Notes: generated by a model not told the origin, from the sequence alone. Shown: positions 33,836-46,237, counted from the first letter of the stretch. The stretch is 64,000 bases of DNA from Datura wrightii (GCA_035772735.1 JASDFA010000016.1:143728501-143792500); one strand, 5' to 3'. Numbers and translations: made by a program.

Positions 33836-34892
33836 TGATGTTCGGCATATTGTTATGCCCATTTGCCATACTTTTGCCCATGTTTTACCTTGTTTTGAGT
33901 TCATTATCCGTATAAAATGCATGAATTCATTTTATGTGTGCTACATGAGCTAACAAGTGTTTTTAGATGTTTTAAGCAGGTAATCAATGAAAAGGACTCA
34001 AAAAGGGCCCAAGGTGTGAAGAAAGAAGAGTTCGAGAAAATGGGCCTGGTGAGAAAGCTAGTGCCCCACGCCAGACACCCAACTTCAGAGAAAATTGTGC
34101 TCAATTTGGTGCGTTGTGTGGTGCAGCATGCCAGGTCTTCAACTTCAGACGAATTTTTGCTCAACACCCTTGTGAAATGAGTGGTGCGGTGTGCTAGATG
34201 GGTTTTGGACTTAGGAAAAATTTTCCAACACTTTGGTGCATTTGATGATGCAGCATATCAGGTTCCAGAATGTGCAGAATTTGACTAACACCTTGGCGAG
34301 ATGGTTTGTGCAATGCACCAGGTCCAAAACTTCAGAGGAAATTCAAGCCAAGTTTGGTGCGTTTGATGGTGCTACGTGCTAGAAGCTGTCCACGATGAAT
34401 TTTCAAGTGTAAAAGTTGTACTTCTCAAGGGAAAAGATGTCATTTGATACCTTGCTTATAAATATAAGATCTAAGGCATTTTGTTAAGAGTTTTCGATTA
34501 TTCTGAGATCATTTTGTATGCAGTTCTTGCGGGAAGAGACAGATGTTCATTTTCTTCTAGGTTTTCTTCTTTATGCTTTTTTAAATTTGAATGATGTTTT
34601 CTTTAGTTTTCCGCTCGAACATAAGTGGCTAAACTCTTATTCTAGGGTTTTGGCTATTGCTGATAGTTAAAGTTTGAAAACTCTTTTATGCTAGACTTTA
34701 ATTCTTTATTCAAGATTGTTTATACTTACTTATTTTAATTGCTTATTTATTAGACTGATCATCTTACGAATATTATCTATTGGATCTGGGTTGAACTAGG
34801 GAGAGGGAACCAAGAGGGTTAAAAGTAAGTATAGAATAGGTTTCAATGAGTCTTATTAATGAAGAGTTCAAGGTGAGATTTCGTTATCAAGG
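33836..34892 (+). repeat. Family D LTR, 5' portion
   Basis: Starts TGATGTTCGGCATATTG, parallel to 29736. U3 repeat units at 34050-34410; TATA box TATAAATA at 34457-34464. Cut at 34893 by a minus-strand gypsy LTR. Its last ~800 bp overlap in content with 36178-36790, so this and the next fragment are two LTR copies, not one LTR split by an insertion. Confidence 0.8.
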
Positions 34893-36177
34893 ACAGGTGT
34901 CACACCCCGCCTTGGAAGGCATGACTAGCACCTGGTGCCCTACTAGAACCTGAACTGCTGAGCTGACTGAGCCTAAGCACTTCTGGTGTAGGGATGACTC
35001 TAACTTTAGAATGAAGAAAACAACGGGCTATATAGCGGCTGTAAATACAACCCCCGGCAGACAAGGCCTATATCCACTTGTGAAAAAATAAACAGCTAAC
35101 CAGAGACAAACAATCATAGAGAGTTCTATGCGGGCCGACAAGGCCGCCAATCAACAGCTAAACAGGGCCCCACACGAATAACACACGTAGTCTAAAACAC
35201 ACATGGGCCCCACATGAATGATATCATCTAACCACAGGGAAGTAACACAATCTGCAAGCCTCTAGGATTAATAAGATAGTCGAGACAGGGCCCCGACCTG
35301 CCCATACTATACAAACAAAAGAAATAAGCCTCTATCACACAAGCTCCGGAAGAAGGGAGCTGACGGCTCTGTACGACTGAGTGGAACTATGAGGGACCTT
35401 CTCCTCGTCTATCTGTACCTGTAGGCAAGTAATGCAGCACCCCGGAAAGGGCGTCAATACAATATGTACCAAATATGTAAGCCAATAGATAAGCTAATAG
35501 GTCTAGAAGTAAATAAAAAGAAGAGCTGAAAGAATAACCTGTACGCCTACTGATTCGTAATCTACATCTAACTGACACTACTTGTACATAATCTAAGGCT
35601 GCATACTTACATACTTATACACTACAACTAGCAGACAAGAATTCATTCAAGAAGCCCACCTGGCCCCCATAAGCTGGGAGGTATAATCAGCACAGAATAA
35701 CTCGTTCAAGCCCCTATAAGTCCTGGCGAGCACATCTCAATCTATATACCCCTACTCAGGTGTCTACAACTCTACTAGTACTGTAGACAACCTACCGGTC
35801 CCCTGGGTCTACAACTGGGCCTGCTTGGCCCCTGAACTATAGCTGTGTCTGAGTCTGAGTTCGGAGAACTCCTTATATCTACACCTCGTGTGTAAGCGCT
35901 CGGCGGGGGTGTGTATAAGGCCAACCACAGCAATATGAGGATCTGGATCCCCATCTTCGTCCCTTGCGGACCGCATGCTGCTCCGTAGAGTGACGTATCC
36001 TCGCCCCTGGAGGGCGAGCGACACAACTATTAACCATGGGGCGGTCATGGAAGGCTCCTAACTGAGGGAAACCCCAACCCAGATAGTATACTGACTCATC
36101 AATCTATCTGTATAACGAGAGCATCTCTGGCCTTCTGGGCCTCATGCTAGTTCTACTCGCTTCTGGGATAATCTGGG
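34893..36177 (-). repeat. Diverged gypsy family A-like LTR, minus strand, truncated
   Basis: The plus strand begins TGTCACACCCCGCC, the reverse complement of the LTR end. Further segments matching family A LTRs in reverse are GGGCACCAGGTGCC-type sequence, the 'GCCTACAGGTAC / GACGAGGA' part near 35400 and the GGGGCAGG-type words near 35780-36020. The LTR start is missing; the right border is approximate. No internal sequence is attached. Confidence 0.8.
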
Positions 36178-37260
36178 TGGCATGCCCAAGCCCAAACTTC
36201 AGAAGAAACTGAGCCAAATTTTGCGAGATAGATGGGGTGGCGGGGGTGGCGCACCAGGCTATTCCGAGAGAGAAAATACAGATTTTAAAGCCAAGTTTTG
36301 AAGGGCAAAAGCGTCATGTGAAGGCTCATTTATAAATACATGCCTTAGGTCATTTGTAGAGGGCTATATCATCTTTTATCGATCTTAGTTCATATTTTTT
36401 TACATTTCGTAGTTCGTTTGTGAAAGCTTGTAAGCTAGAAGGAAGACACAGTTCTACAACTAGGTTTTTCTCTTCTTTACTCGTATTTTCATATGATGAT
36501 GACTAAGTATTTATTTTTCTGCTAGTGTATGAGTGGCTAAACTTATATTCTAGGGTTTTGGCTATGGTGAATAGTTGATTGTTTGAAAGACTATTAAATT
36601 TGGTTTTGATTATTCAGTTATGGTTTTTTGTATTTATTTGTGTTAGTTTACTATTTATGAGATTGATCACCTTGTAAGTAATCTGTTGGCTTTCGATCGA
36701 AAGGGTTAAAATAAATACATAATAGGAATTCGAAGACCCTTGAACTCATTTGTGATAGGGTAGAAGTTGTTGTTGAGGATAGAGATATAAGCTTTAATCC
36801 CGTTTAGTTGAAATACAAATAGGCATAATAGTTGTTTATTTGTTCTCCTGCGACCATAGGGATATAGGCATTAGGGTTCATGAAATAGTTCTTGGATTCT
36901 AGGGAGAGTGGAAAGGAATAGGATAGTAACTCGAAACTAACAACCATAGGAAGAATCATGCATGTTTAATTACGTCTTGAAAACTCATCTTGAAGCCAAC
37001 CAAGTGCCATTGCCCAAGTCTTTCACCACCATCAAAATACAATCAAGCTTATAATTGTTTTTAGTTAATTTTATATTTGAAGTTTTAGTAGTTTAATTTT
37101 CCAAACCAATCATCATTTTAACTATTTTGTACATTAGTGAAACTAAAATGACAACCTTATAATGATTAAATTGACAATTCTCTATGGGTACAATATCTGG
37201 ACTTAACAATCCAATATAACTTAACGACCACGTGCACTTGTGTGCGCTTGGGCAACATCA
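36178..37260 (+). repeat. Family D LTR, 3' portion (5' LTR of element D)
   Basis: Includes the last U3 repeat unit, TATA box TATAAATA at 36331-36338 and U5, ending GGGCAACATCA right before the primer site. Confidence 0.8.
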
Positions 37261-37266
37261 AGTTTT

Positions 37267-37284
37267 TGGCGCCGTTTCCAGGGA
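37267..37284 (+). other. Primer binding site of element D, Asp type
   Basis: TGGCGCCGTTTCCAGGGA, six bases after the LTR; two differences from the consensus Athila site. Confidence 0.85.
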
Positions 37285-37392
37285 CTTGAATATTGTTTAA
37301 TCATTTGTAGGTTATAATTTTCTTTCACTAATCTGTATTTTATGTTTGTTTCTTGTTTTTGTTGAAGTTCACAAGATTGTTTGCCTTAATGT

Positions 37393-38370
37393 ATGCCATG
37401 TATGAGAAGTCAGGGACCACCTTTGGCTTCTCTTGATCCTAAAATAGAGAGAACCTTTCAAAGGTTAGCTATGAAACACATCAGGCAGGCAACAAGTGAA
37501 GAGAATGATAGAGTTCTAGTGATGAATTTTGCTAGGCCAAATTTGCAGAATGCTTCTAAAGTGATAGTTAAATCGGTCATCTCTGGGAACTTTGAGCTGA
37601 AAGAAGAGACCGTGTGGTTGGTCCAAAACACTTGCCAATATCAGGGCAAGCTGCACATGGATCCTCACAAGCATCTGATGACATTCTTAGAGTTGAGTGA
37701 AATTTCCACTATCAGAACATGTCAGATGAATATGTTAAGTTAACTCTGTTTCCGTTCTCACTGATTGGGGAAGCCAAGGAGTGGCTTCAAAAAGAGCCTA
37801 CAGGTTCCATCACTACTTGGGAGATCCTCTCCAATAAGTTCATTAATTGATTTTTCTCTTCGGGAAGAACTAAAGAACTGAGGGGAAAGTTCTCCAAATA
37901 CATACAGAAAGATGGAGAAATGCTATCTCAAGCATGGGAACGTTACAAGGGTTACATGAGGGATTATCCACACCACATGCAACCTAAGGAGATAATTAGG
38001 CACAACTTCATAGAGGGTTTGAAGCCCGAGTCGAAGATACTCCTAGACGCTATTGCATAGGGACAGATTCTGTCCAAAAGTTATGATGAAATTGAGGCTC
38101 TTTTAAACCTCATGTCTGCGGGGAGTTAGGATTATCAAGACTAAGGAAGAGGATTTGCAACAACAATGGTGTTGGAAAAGCTTAAGGGGGATGGTGTTGC
38201 GGCAATCAGAGAAGACATTAGCCAGCTGGTGAATGTGATCAGTAAGTTGGTGACCACACCAGTAGAAAGCCAAGTATAGCAGGTACAAACCCCACCACCA
38301 TCATGTGAGGTGTGTGGAGAAAGCCATGCCTATTCAGGTTGTCCTCTTAATCCAAAGTGTAGGTAATGGC
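37393..38370 (+). pseudogene. Athila-like gag (element D)
   Basis: Starts with a plausible ATG at 37393. Shows 'GNFELKEETVWLVQNTCQYQG' core residues, 'PHKHLMTFLEL', then after a frameshift near 37715 'LTLFPFSLIGEAKEWLQ', 'GEMLSQAWERYKG' and 'RHNFIEGLKPESKILLD'. A zinc knuckle CX2CX4HX4C ('CEVCGESHAYSGC') is at about 38308-38346. Stops at about 37850 and 38058. It would form the particle; this copy cannot be translated whole. Closest relative in the window is 47819-50212. Confidence 0.85.
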
Positions 38371-39380
38371 TATAATCATAGGTACCATAATGGAGAAAAT
38401 CCCTCATGGAAAGGGAATCAAAATTTCCAAAGACCCTAGAATACTTATCAAAGGCCACAGGGCTAGCAGCAGAGCAGTTCTCTTGAGAAGACAATGAAGC
38501 AATAGATGGTGCAGCAGATGCAAGTGGTTAATGAAATGAAAAATTCCATTCATGAGAGGCAATTGTCACTACAGCAGAATAATAGACCATAGGGGGCACT
38601 CCCGGTAACACCGAGAAGAACCCCAAGGAAAATGTGAGAACAACCTTCTTGTTCAGTGGTAAAGAGCTAGGTGAGGCTATCCTCAGAAAAGAAAAAGTTG
38701 ATAAGGAACAGGATATGAGTTCCAAGACGGAGGTGGGTGAGTCTAGCAACCCACAACCGAAAATTATGGTAGCTAGACCACCTCCTTCATTTCCTCAAAG
38801 GTTGAAGAACAAGACAAAGGACACAACTTGCAGTAAGTTTCTTGAGTTGTTAAAGTAGGTTCATGTGAATATTCTGTTGGTGGAGCTTTTCCAGGAATTT
38901 CGAAAGTACACCAAGTACCTCAGGGATATCATGGCCATTAAGAGGAGGCATACACAGTGACGTTGCATTTTACGGACCGATCTCTAGCCTATCTTGAAGA
39001 AATCACTGTAATGTATTGATTAAGGTAGGACCTTTCATCCTACCGGTGGACTTTATAATCCTGGACTATGAGGCAGATGCAGCAGTTCCCCTCATTTGGG
39101 AAGAGGACTTTTATCCACCACCAATGTTGTCATACATGTTAAGTCGGTCAAGATGTCTGTGAGAGTAGACGGTCAAGAGGAAGTCTTTGAAGTGTTCAGA
39201 GTAGCATGAATGCCACCTCACTATAAGGACTTCATAGCGAAGCCAACTAAAGAACCTGGAGGTTGTAATCAATTAGTGGAGAAGCATGTGCTGCATGAGA
39301 AGTTAGTAGATCCCTAGTATGGTCATAAGTCCACTCGAATGAAGGAGTGACGAGGACCATAGTCATGCTGCGAAGTTAAA
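38371..39380 (+). pseudogene. Gag C-terminal linker and protease remnant (element D)
   Basis: Continuation of gag-protease in several frames: a Gln-rich linker, then 'PPPSFPQRLKNKTKD' (38778-38830), matching the 'PPPPFPQRLKKHKE' region of B2, then 'VHVNILLVELFQEFRKYTKY', and later 'KVGPFILPVDFIILDYEADA' (about 39023-39082). The segment with the catalytic Asp-Leu-Gly-Ala motif is missing between 38960 and 39020, so protease activity is lost. No RT follows. Confidence 0.75.
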
Positions 39381-39390
39381 TCAGGCACTG

Positions 39391-39408
39391 CATGGGAGGC
39401 AACCCATG
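39391..39408 (+). other. Conserved hairpin downstream of gag-protease (D)
   Basis: CATGGG / loop AGGCAA / CCCATG. The equivalent in B2 (50253-50270) is CACGGG / AGGCAA / CCCGTG: one base pair differs and both arms change together. Confidence 0.6.
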
Positions 39409-39539
39409 AATGCCCTGCCACAACTATAACTAAGGCTCTAGGTGTGATGCAACCCATACTTCTAACATTTTGTATATTTTTCTTCTTTATTGTAGAGACG
39501 AACAGGGCGTAAGAGGCCAGAACAAGCTAGGACATTGAG

Positions 39540-39960
39540 CTAAAAAGAGTGTAAGTCTGGGGTGAGATGCCTGGCATGGGGTGCCAGGAGTTATATCCTA
39601 GAATAAAAAAATTTTGTCAGGTGAGGTTATGGCTGGCGTGCCGCACCAGCGTCCTAGCTCCAAAGAAAACAATTTTCTAAGTATGTGGTGAGACAGAGGG
39701 GGCGGCGTGCTACGATCTAGATGGACGAAAATTTTTTATCGATTTGAGTCAATGTTGACTCAAAAGACCTTTAAATTACATAAAATCCCATTTCCACTTC
39801 TTTATTTAAAGTCCCATTCATCCTTTTCCCTTAAAAAGTTGAAAAATAAAAAGCAAAAAATTTCTCTCCCTCTCTTCTCGTATGTCGTAAGTCCTACTCC
39901 CCTCTCCCTTCCATTGTTGTATTCTCCAATAATTTGGTGAAGATCTCATTTTCAATTCAA
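39540..39960 (+). promoter_or_regulatory. U3-like motifs and leader exon upstream of the second ORF (D)
   Basis: 39560-39730 holds about three GGTGCG/GCACCAG-type units (for example TGGCTGGCGTGCCGCACCAG near 39631) similar to those in the family D LTR U3. A TATA-like TATTTAAA at 39803-39810, a pyrimidine-rich leader and a GTAAGTAT donor at 39961 follow. The layout parallels 50552-50888 in B2. Promoter function is inferred. Confidence 0.5.
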
Positions 39961-40683
39961 GTAAGTATATTTTTACTTTCTTATTTGATTAATGATGCAA
40001 GCATGATCCCATACCATCCTTCCCCAAAATTTAGAACCCAAATCATCATTATTGGTGAAAAGCTAGAATTTCTTGTTTTGGGTTTGATAAACTTAAAGTC
40101 TTAAATTCTTCCATGTAGTATGTTATCTTTTTGGGTAGCTTTATTCTTGGTTGAATATGGTGATTTGAACTTGTGGGGATGATGGGGGTTGGTGAGTTGA
40201 AGTCATGAATAGTGATGGGTAGATGTATTAACTGTAGAGAGAGAAAGTATATGGATATTTAATTCATGAATATGAATAATGCTTGAGTTGTTGAAATTTT
40301 TGATTAATTCATGATGAATGGTAGTAAATTGCTTATTGCTTGTTGATTGAATTGAATATTTCTACTTTCATACATGAATTACTTGAGTTATGAATTGGAA
40401 TAGGAAAGTGAGAGGGATGGCCTAATTGAGGCATTCTTGAAAAAGCTAAAAGAGGGTCAAAAAGAAAGAAAAATCCATGAACTTAGTGTAGTATGGAGTT
40501 AGTGAATTAAATTGAATTTTTGAGATTGGATGATGATGGGGAAGTATTGAGTAATCCATTTGACAAATTCTCAAAAGAATGCTAGAAAATTAAGTGAGAT
40601 GAATTTTGCTCCTTCAACACTTAATTAGTTAGCCATTTTGTTCATAAACTAATTTTGTGAAGTTCTTGATATTTGCTTGTTAG
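39961..40683 (+). other. Putative intron in the leader of the second ORF (D)
   Basis: 723 bp from the strong donor CAA|GTAAGTAT to the acceptor TTGCTTGTTAG at 40683. AT-rich, no ORF. The ATG of the plant-transposon-domain ORF lies six bases after the acceptor, as in B2 (51596/51602). Confidence 0.6.
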
Positions 40684-40688
40684 GTTCC

Positions 40689-41917
40689 ATGGCATCAAAA
40701 ATACATGAGGTGGTTGTTGTGGATCCAAGTCTCAAGAGGGATAGAAAAGGCAAAAAGGGGCTAGTTCTTTGGCTTCAAAAGCTGGCCCCATGAGGAGATT
40801 TGGATCAAAAGCGGTAGAGATTCATGGGCTTACTTGGTTTAACACTCAAAAAGAAGCCAAGTATGCACCTGAGAATTGAATAGATGAGGGACTCTTGGCA
40901 CTTGAGTTCTCAGCCATTCGGAACAAGATACATGAGTTGGGAGCGGGTTACATCTTCAATGAGTCGGAGAGGTGCAACCTCACATTGGTGAGGGAGTTCT
41001 ACGCAAACTGAGATACCTCATTCAGAGAGAGAACTAAGGTAAAGATCAGAGGTTAGGTGGTGTGATTCACAGCTAAAAGGTTCAATGCCTTCTTAGAGAC
41101 ACTTGCAGTAGACCCTTAGGAGTATTTTATCTTGTTGGAGAAGCCTCCATACAGAGACATCCGTCACACATTATGTGGTGAGCACTCATCCATGCGTTGG
41201 GCGAGGGATCATAATGGAACTCATTCTACACTTGTGTTTGCTTATTTGAGTAGGGAGGCAAAGGTGTGGGTGAAGTTGGTGTGTGCTGTCTTTTCCCTTG
41301 GGACACATATGACAGAGGTAACTCGAGAGAGGATTTTCTTGGTATACATGTTGATGAAGGGAATACCAGTCAACTTTGGTGTTGTGATTCATGACAATAA
41401 CAAGATCATGAGACAATTATAGATGAAAATATTGTCACTTAAGTCTCTTAACCATGTTCTTAAGGGAGGCAGGCATTGAGGAGGAGGAACGGACCTTATA
41501 TTACCTTTGGTAGAACACTTGACTGGAAAGATGATGAATGCCATAAAGGTGAAGGAGATTGTCCCTTCCACAGGCCCTCTTCTTACTATAGTTGATCGGC
41601 AAGCCCGTGATGAGAGTTGGTACAGTTGTATATTTGGGATGGTGGAATTACAACTGAAGCTAGGAGGTCGACCTGCTACTGCAGAAGAAACGACAGCTTT
41701 AGAGGCACGGTACTCGCTCATCGAGAGTGCTATGTTGATGTTCCAAGTGGACCCAGCCTTCGAGGAGCCTCTTGATAATGATGAGGCCACAATCCTTACT
41801 GATGGTGTTGATGACCTAGATATGGATGAGGAGGAGGATGCTACTAAGGGTGAAATTCAAGTTGATGGCGAAGATGATGATGAGGATGAGGAGTACAATC
41901 CCGAGGATGATGCTTAG
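40689..41917 (+). pseudogene. Plant-transposon-domain ORF (element D)
   Basis: Begins with ATGGCATC, parallel to ATGGCAAG at 51602. Recognisable throughout: 'REFYAN' (about 40992-41009) followed by a stop where B2 has Trp, a second stop in the region corresponding to B2 'IRGQIV', then an open stretch 41132-41419 with 'THMTEVTRERIFLVYMLMKGIPVNFGVVI', a frameshift and a shortened segment near 41420-41510, and an open 41507-41917 ending in a long Asp/Glu tail. Not functional as read. Same family as 7783-8917, 27603-28021 and 51602-52810. Confidence 0.85.
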
Positions 41918-43393
41918 TCACCCAGGAAGTTCCTTTCCTCTCCCTATATGATATGATATTATGTGCGCTGAGGACACTGCACCTTTTTTAAATGTGGTGT
42001 GGAGTAAAGATAGATTCCTATTGTTCTTTGATTGTTATATTTTCATTAGGTTGTAACATTATTATGTCATTCCTCATAGTAGTAGATTGATGATTTGTAG
42101 GTCATGGGTTGCAGTAGCTAGTATGGTGATGTTGACTTGGATGCCTGGGATATTCCGACTTGTGTTTGTCTTGACCATGTGATGTTTGGTTGCTTAATTT
42201 TGGAGTCGATTTTTTTGTTTTGTTTAGGAGTTGTTTTCGTCATAGAGTAATGAAGTTTTCCTATGATAGATGGATGACGACCATCTTAAGGAAAGTTTCG
42301 TCACATTTTTTTTATTTTTTAGGATTGAGTCTTAGGTCATCCACTTGTCTGCTTGTTAATATTTTGCTTAACTGCTATGCTAGAGTAAATAGAGTGGTCA
42401 TCTTGATTGCATGAGTGAAGATCCATGAGAGACACACATATCTCTTCAATTTGACTCAACATATCCTTATGGCTCAATAATGAATAAACTTAATATGATT
42501 GTGTGAATGTGTAGCTGTAGAAACTGATTAGATTCTTATTGCGATGAGAGGTGAGCTGAATTACTCTGTGTGTGTATATTGTAGCATCTAGAACTTGCCT
42601 TAGTATATGTAGGATAACTAGTTGGTAGGGAGTTGAGAGATGATCCAGACATTTCTTTGAAGAAACCATTTTTTTCCTATAGTTGTTTTACCTTCCTAAT
42701 CATTCTCCCTACTTACCCCCTTTGAGCCTAAAGCCTTATTCGTTCTTAGCCATGAAAGTATCTTAATCCCTCTTTTTGTGAGACCTCAGATTTTTTATCC
42801 TAAGTAGTCTTAGGAACTTTGAGATTTGGAAGTTAAGGTCCACCAAGATATATTGCAAGGGAAAAAGACAAAAAATTGTGGTAAGAAAAGAAAAGTGAGA
42901 AGAAGGGGTGCCCATAAAACTTGTGTTGTTTACTTGTTGCTAAGGAATTGAAAAGGAGAGCTTTAATTGAAAAATTCTTAGTTATTATATGACTAGGAAA
43001 CTAGCAGTCAAGTAGTGAAGAATGGGGCATGGAAAGAAAAGACAAGGGTGAGTAGATGACGGGTGAACAAACAAGGAAAAAGGTGGTGGACAAGAAAAGT
43101 GAAATATGTCTTATAAGTGCTTAGGGTGGTAGTCATTATAAAACTACATATCGATCCTACCTATCCCTTAGCCGACATTACAACAAAGAAAAGTCCTTGT
43201 GATCTTAATATCTTGAAGCAATTAGATAGTCTTAACGTACTTAAAGGGAAAGCCTATGGTATGATTACATATGTGCATTACATCATTTGTAGATGTGAGT
43301 GTGCCTTACTTATTGTGTTCCATGTCTTTCATTGATGAATTTGAGAGAGGAACATCACTAGAAGTCTGGGGAAAAAGAGGTCTAATTCAGTGT
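41918..43393 (+). other. 3' untranslated region of element D, cut by gypsy C
   Basis: No gene. Collinear with 28022-29450 of E: conserved block GATGACGACCATCTTAAGG (about 42272-42290), ATCTAGAACTTGCCTTAG near 42588, and the CATTACAACAAAGAAAAGTC block near 43176. At 43394 the gypsy C 5' LTR begins; the rest of D, including its 3' LTR, is not in the window. Confidence 0.75.
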
Positions 43394-45945
43394 TGTAACA
43401 CCCCGAAACTTTCCTAGATCAGACTCAGACTTTGCAAGAAAAATCCACAAGAGAACCATAAAAGTTGCCTCAGAACGACTGAGACAACGAGTCGTGGTTA
43501 GCTCCAACGACTCGTTGTGTCAGTCTTGCTCAGCAATGCCTGGTCCCTTGGGAACCCAAGGGACATAGAATGACTCGTTGTGAGAAAAAATGAGTCATCC
43601 TAGCACTCATTGTCTCCCCATCTCAGAAGTCCCTCTTCTAGGACCCCACGACTCAACCAAGGAGTCATTGTCAGAAACAACAACTCATGATGTGAGTCGT
43701 TGTTGAGGGTCCCAGAAACCCTCTTCAGTGGCAACGAGTTGTAGCAATGACCCATTGTACCACAAAATGAGTCTTCTTCACCACTAGTTGTGTTATGTCA
43801 AGTATTTTTAGAAATTTTCCAGTGAAGGTAACGATTGGACACAACGACCCATTGGGTCCACCAACGAGTCGTTGTGTTGCAAGTTGTCAGACCCCACCAG
43901 TTTTCTCGTCCAGTGACCACGGGCAGAACCAAAAACCCGGTGGTTCATCCAATGAGTCGTGGTGTCCCCCGTTGCCAAATCCAGTGAACTCAAAACCCAG
44001 ATAGTAAGACCAACGACTGGTCCCAATGACTTGTTGAGTGACTCATTGGTCCCCTATTGGGCAGTTTTCCAAATTTTATTTCAGGAATATTTTTGTAATT
44101 TCCTCCCTATTTATTCCCTAAACTACGTCGTTTTCAGCATATATTCGAAGAATTTAGAGAGATTAAACGGTTCTCTTCCCTCATTCCCCACTTCGACTTT
44201 CAGAAGAACGTATGTAAAATTCAGACCTTTCCTCTCAAGAGAGAACTAGGGCTCTTTGTCAGTTGTAGAAATTAAATCTTTCTTCTCCAAGGATTTCTTA
44301 TCCAGGTATGTGGGAATTCAAAAAGGGAATTGTTCTTCCCCTGTGTCCCCAAACCTTCTCTATTTCTTCTATCAGTTACAACGCTGTGGATTCAAAATGT
44401 AGGAAGTTTTCAAACAAATTTCTTTAAGATATCAAGTGGAATACTACTCATGATATTATCTGCTTTATTATTCCCTATTTCTAGAAATTTTGTGAAACTA
44501 GTATATAATGGAATGATTTCACCCTAGTTCTCAGTTCAGTAGAATTAGAATCTTGCAAGTTGGACTAGTTTTCCCTGTAGCTTGATTCTATCAGTTTTGG
44601 GATTCCCATATTGCTAGTATATGTTGAAACCCAAGAAGATGCATGTTAGTCCAGTCTCAGTCAGATTATTAGCATACTCAGTGTTGTCTAGAAATGTCAG
44701 CTGATCAGTTTGACTATAGTCAATTCTTGAGGTGTCAGTGGTGCCTCCCAGTTATCAGTATTAGACTCAGATATCAGATTTTGTTGTGTTCTTTAGACGG
44801 TTATGAAACTTTTAGATAAGCAGCTCTGACCAGTCTTAGAACCCCCAGCTTCAGATTTCAGTTTGTTCTTTAGATGGTTAAGACGCTTCCAGATAACCAG
44901 CTTTGGCCAGTCTTAGAACATTGGTTATAGAATCTGTTCTGATAAGACTCTCAAGATACTTTCAGATAGGTATCCCTGACTTAGTCTTGGGCCCTAGTTT
45001 TAAGCTTTCAGCTTAGTAGTCAGTCTAGGACTATCTTGTGGGAGTAAGACTTAGCACTGAGCGGACTGGGGTTCCAGCACACCCAGGTTCCCGAAACTGT
45101 GTTTCCCCATAGGTTATTTTTATTGGCCTTATGGACCCAAACTTGTGATCACCTAGTTCATGCCTTTATACCCTGGCAAGGTATATTGGGTCCTACTGAA
45201 GGGGTGTATACATCGGACTCCACGTCTAGCTCAGGTTGTCATATGTTGGTTATAGACTCTCCCACTAGTCGGTATAGTCTCAGTTTAGCTCAACTCAGAA
45301 TACTTTCAGTTTACTCAGTTCAGTACAGTTAGTTCAGATTCAGTATTTCAGATTTAGGGCATGTCTTTAACCATCAAACAGGGTCATTTTTACCATCTTA
45401 GTATATTTCAGTTTATTCAACTTTAGCATTTAATTGGTCATTGCAAGTCATTACAGCTCAGTTTTTTATTCTCCATGTTATTTTTTCTCCTACTTACTTG
45501 GTACATTCAAAGTACTGACCCATACCTTCTATGTTATATCATTTTATGATACAGCTATAGGTTCTTAGTTTCCGCACCGTTAGTAGATCTTCTCCAAGAG
45601 TTATCAGTTGCGCCAGTGGTGAGTCCTCATATTTTGAGGATGATGTTTATTATTCCTTTAGTTATTTTTCATTCAGTTAGACTTAGATTTAGCTGGGTAT
45701 TTTACCCAGCAACTCATCAGATATAGATGGCTTTTAGACACAGATTCAGATTTTTAGTTTTGTTTTCAGATGTATAAAGCTTTATGATTTAGTTCTTCTT
45801 CATAAGTGGTTATTATTATATTATTTTTATCTTCCGCTATGATTTTACTCATATTACCAGTGTTATGATAGACCATGGGTTGACTTGGGTTACCTGTGAC
45901 TCCAAGTACCGTGTCTCGTCCATGGTATAGACTCGGGGCGTGACA
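43394..45945 (+). repeat. 5' LTR, gypsy family C
   Basis: 2552 bp, TGTAACACCCCG...GGGCGTGACA. The first ~650 bp of U3 are full of degenerate ACGAGTCGTTG / TGAGTCAT words in both orientations (43470-44060). A poly-pyrimidine R/U5 region follows. Small ORFs inside are not genes. Confidence 0.92.
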
Positions 45946-45949
45946 AACT

Positions 45950-45961
45950 TGGTATCAGAGC
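45950..45961 (+). other. Primer binding site of gypsy C, initiator Met type
   Basis: TGGTATCAGAGC four bases after the LTR end; leader continues to 46166. Confidence 0.9.
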
Positions 45962-46166
45962 ACTAGGTTTAGAGTATCCTAGGATGTCTAAAAGCCGCAT
46001 TGAGTAGAGTCCCTTTCATGGGTGTTAAGCGCGCCACACTTATGATGGGGAGGCTATAAGACGTTATTAGGAAGAACTCCCTTTTGTTCATACTCTTTAT
46101 CATGCATGGAAGTTCAATTCCAAAAACATTCTCCTAACTCGTGCTCAATTTCGTTTCAGTGATATC

Positions 46167-46237
46167 ATGCCTCCAAGATGTGGTACCGGAAGAAGGGTCG
46201 GCAATGATCACCGACCTACCCCACCAACTCCAGCAGC
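46167..46237 (+). pseudogene. Start of gag of gypsy C, split by insertion of B2
   Basis: ATG at 46167 opens a frame ('MPPRCGTGRR...') typical of the short Arg/Pro-rich gag start of these elements. It runs into the target duplication GCAGC (46233-46237). The frame resumes at 56078 in register once the 9.8-kb element and one copy of the duplication are discounted. Confidence 0.75.
46233..46237 (+). other. Target site duplication, left copy (B2)
   Basis: GCAGC immediately before the LTR start TGATCTTGGG; repeated at 56073-56077. Five bases is the normal length for these integrases. Confidence 0.9.

Noticed and set aside
39707..39940. 77-codon ORF upstream of the D second ORF
   Set aside because: It lies in the inferred leader, is Lys/Leu/Pro low complexity, and has no counterpart at 50700-50888.
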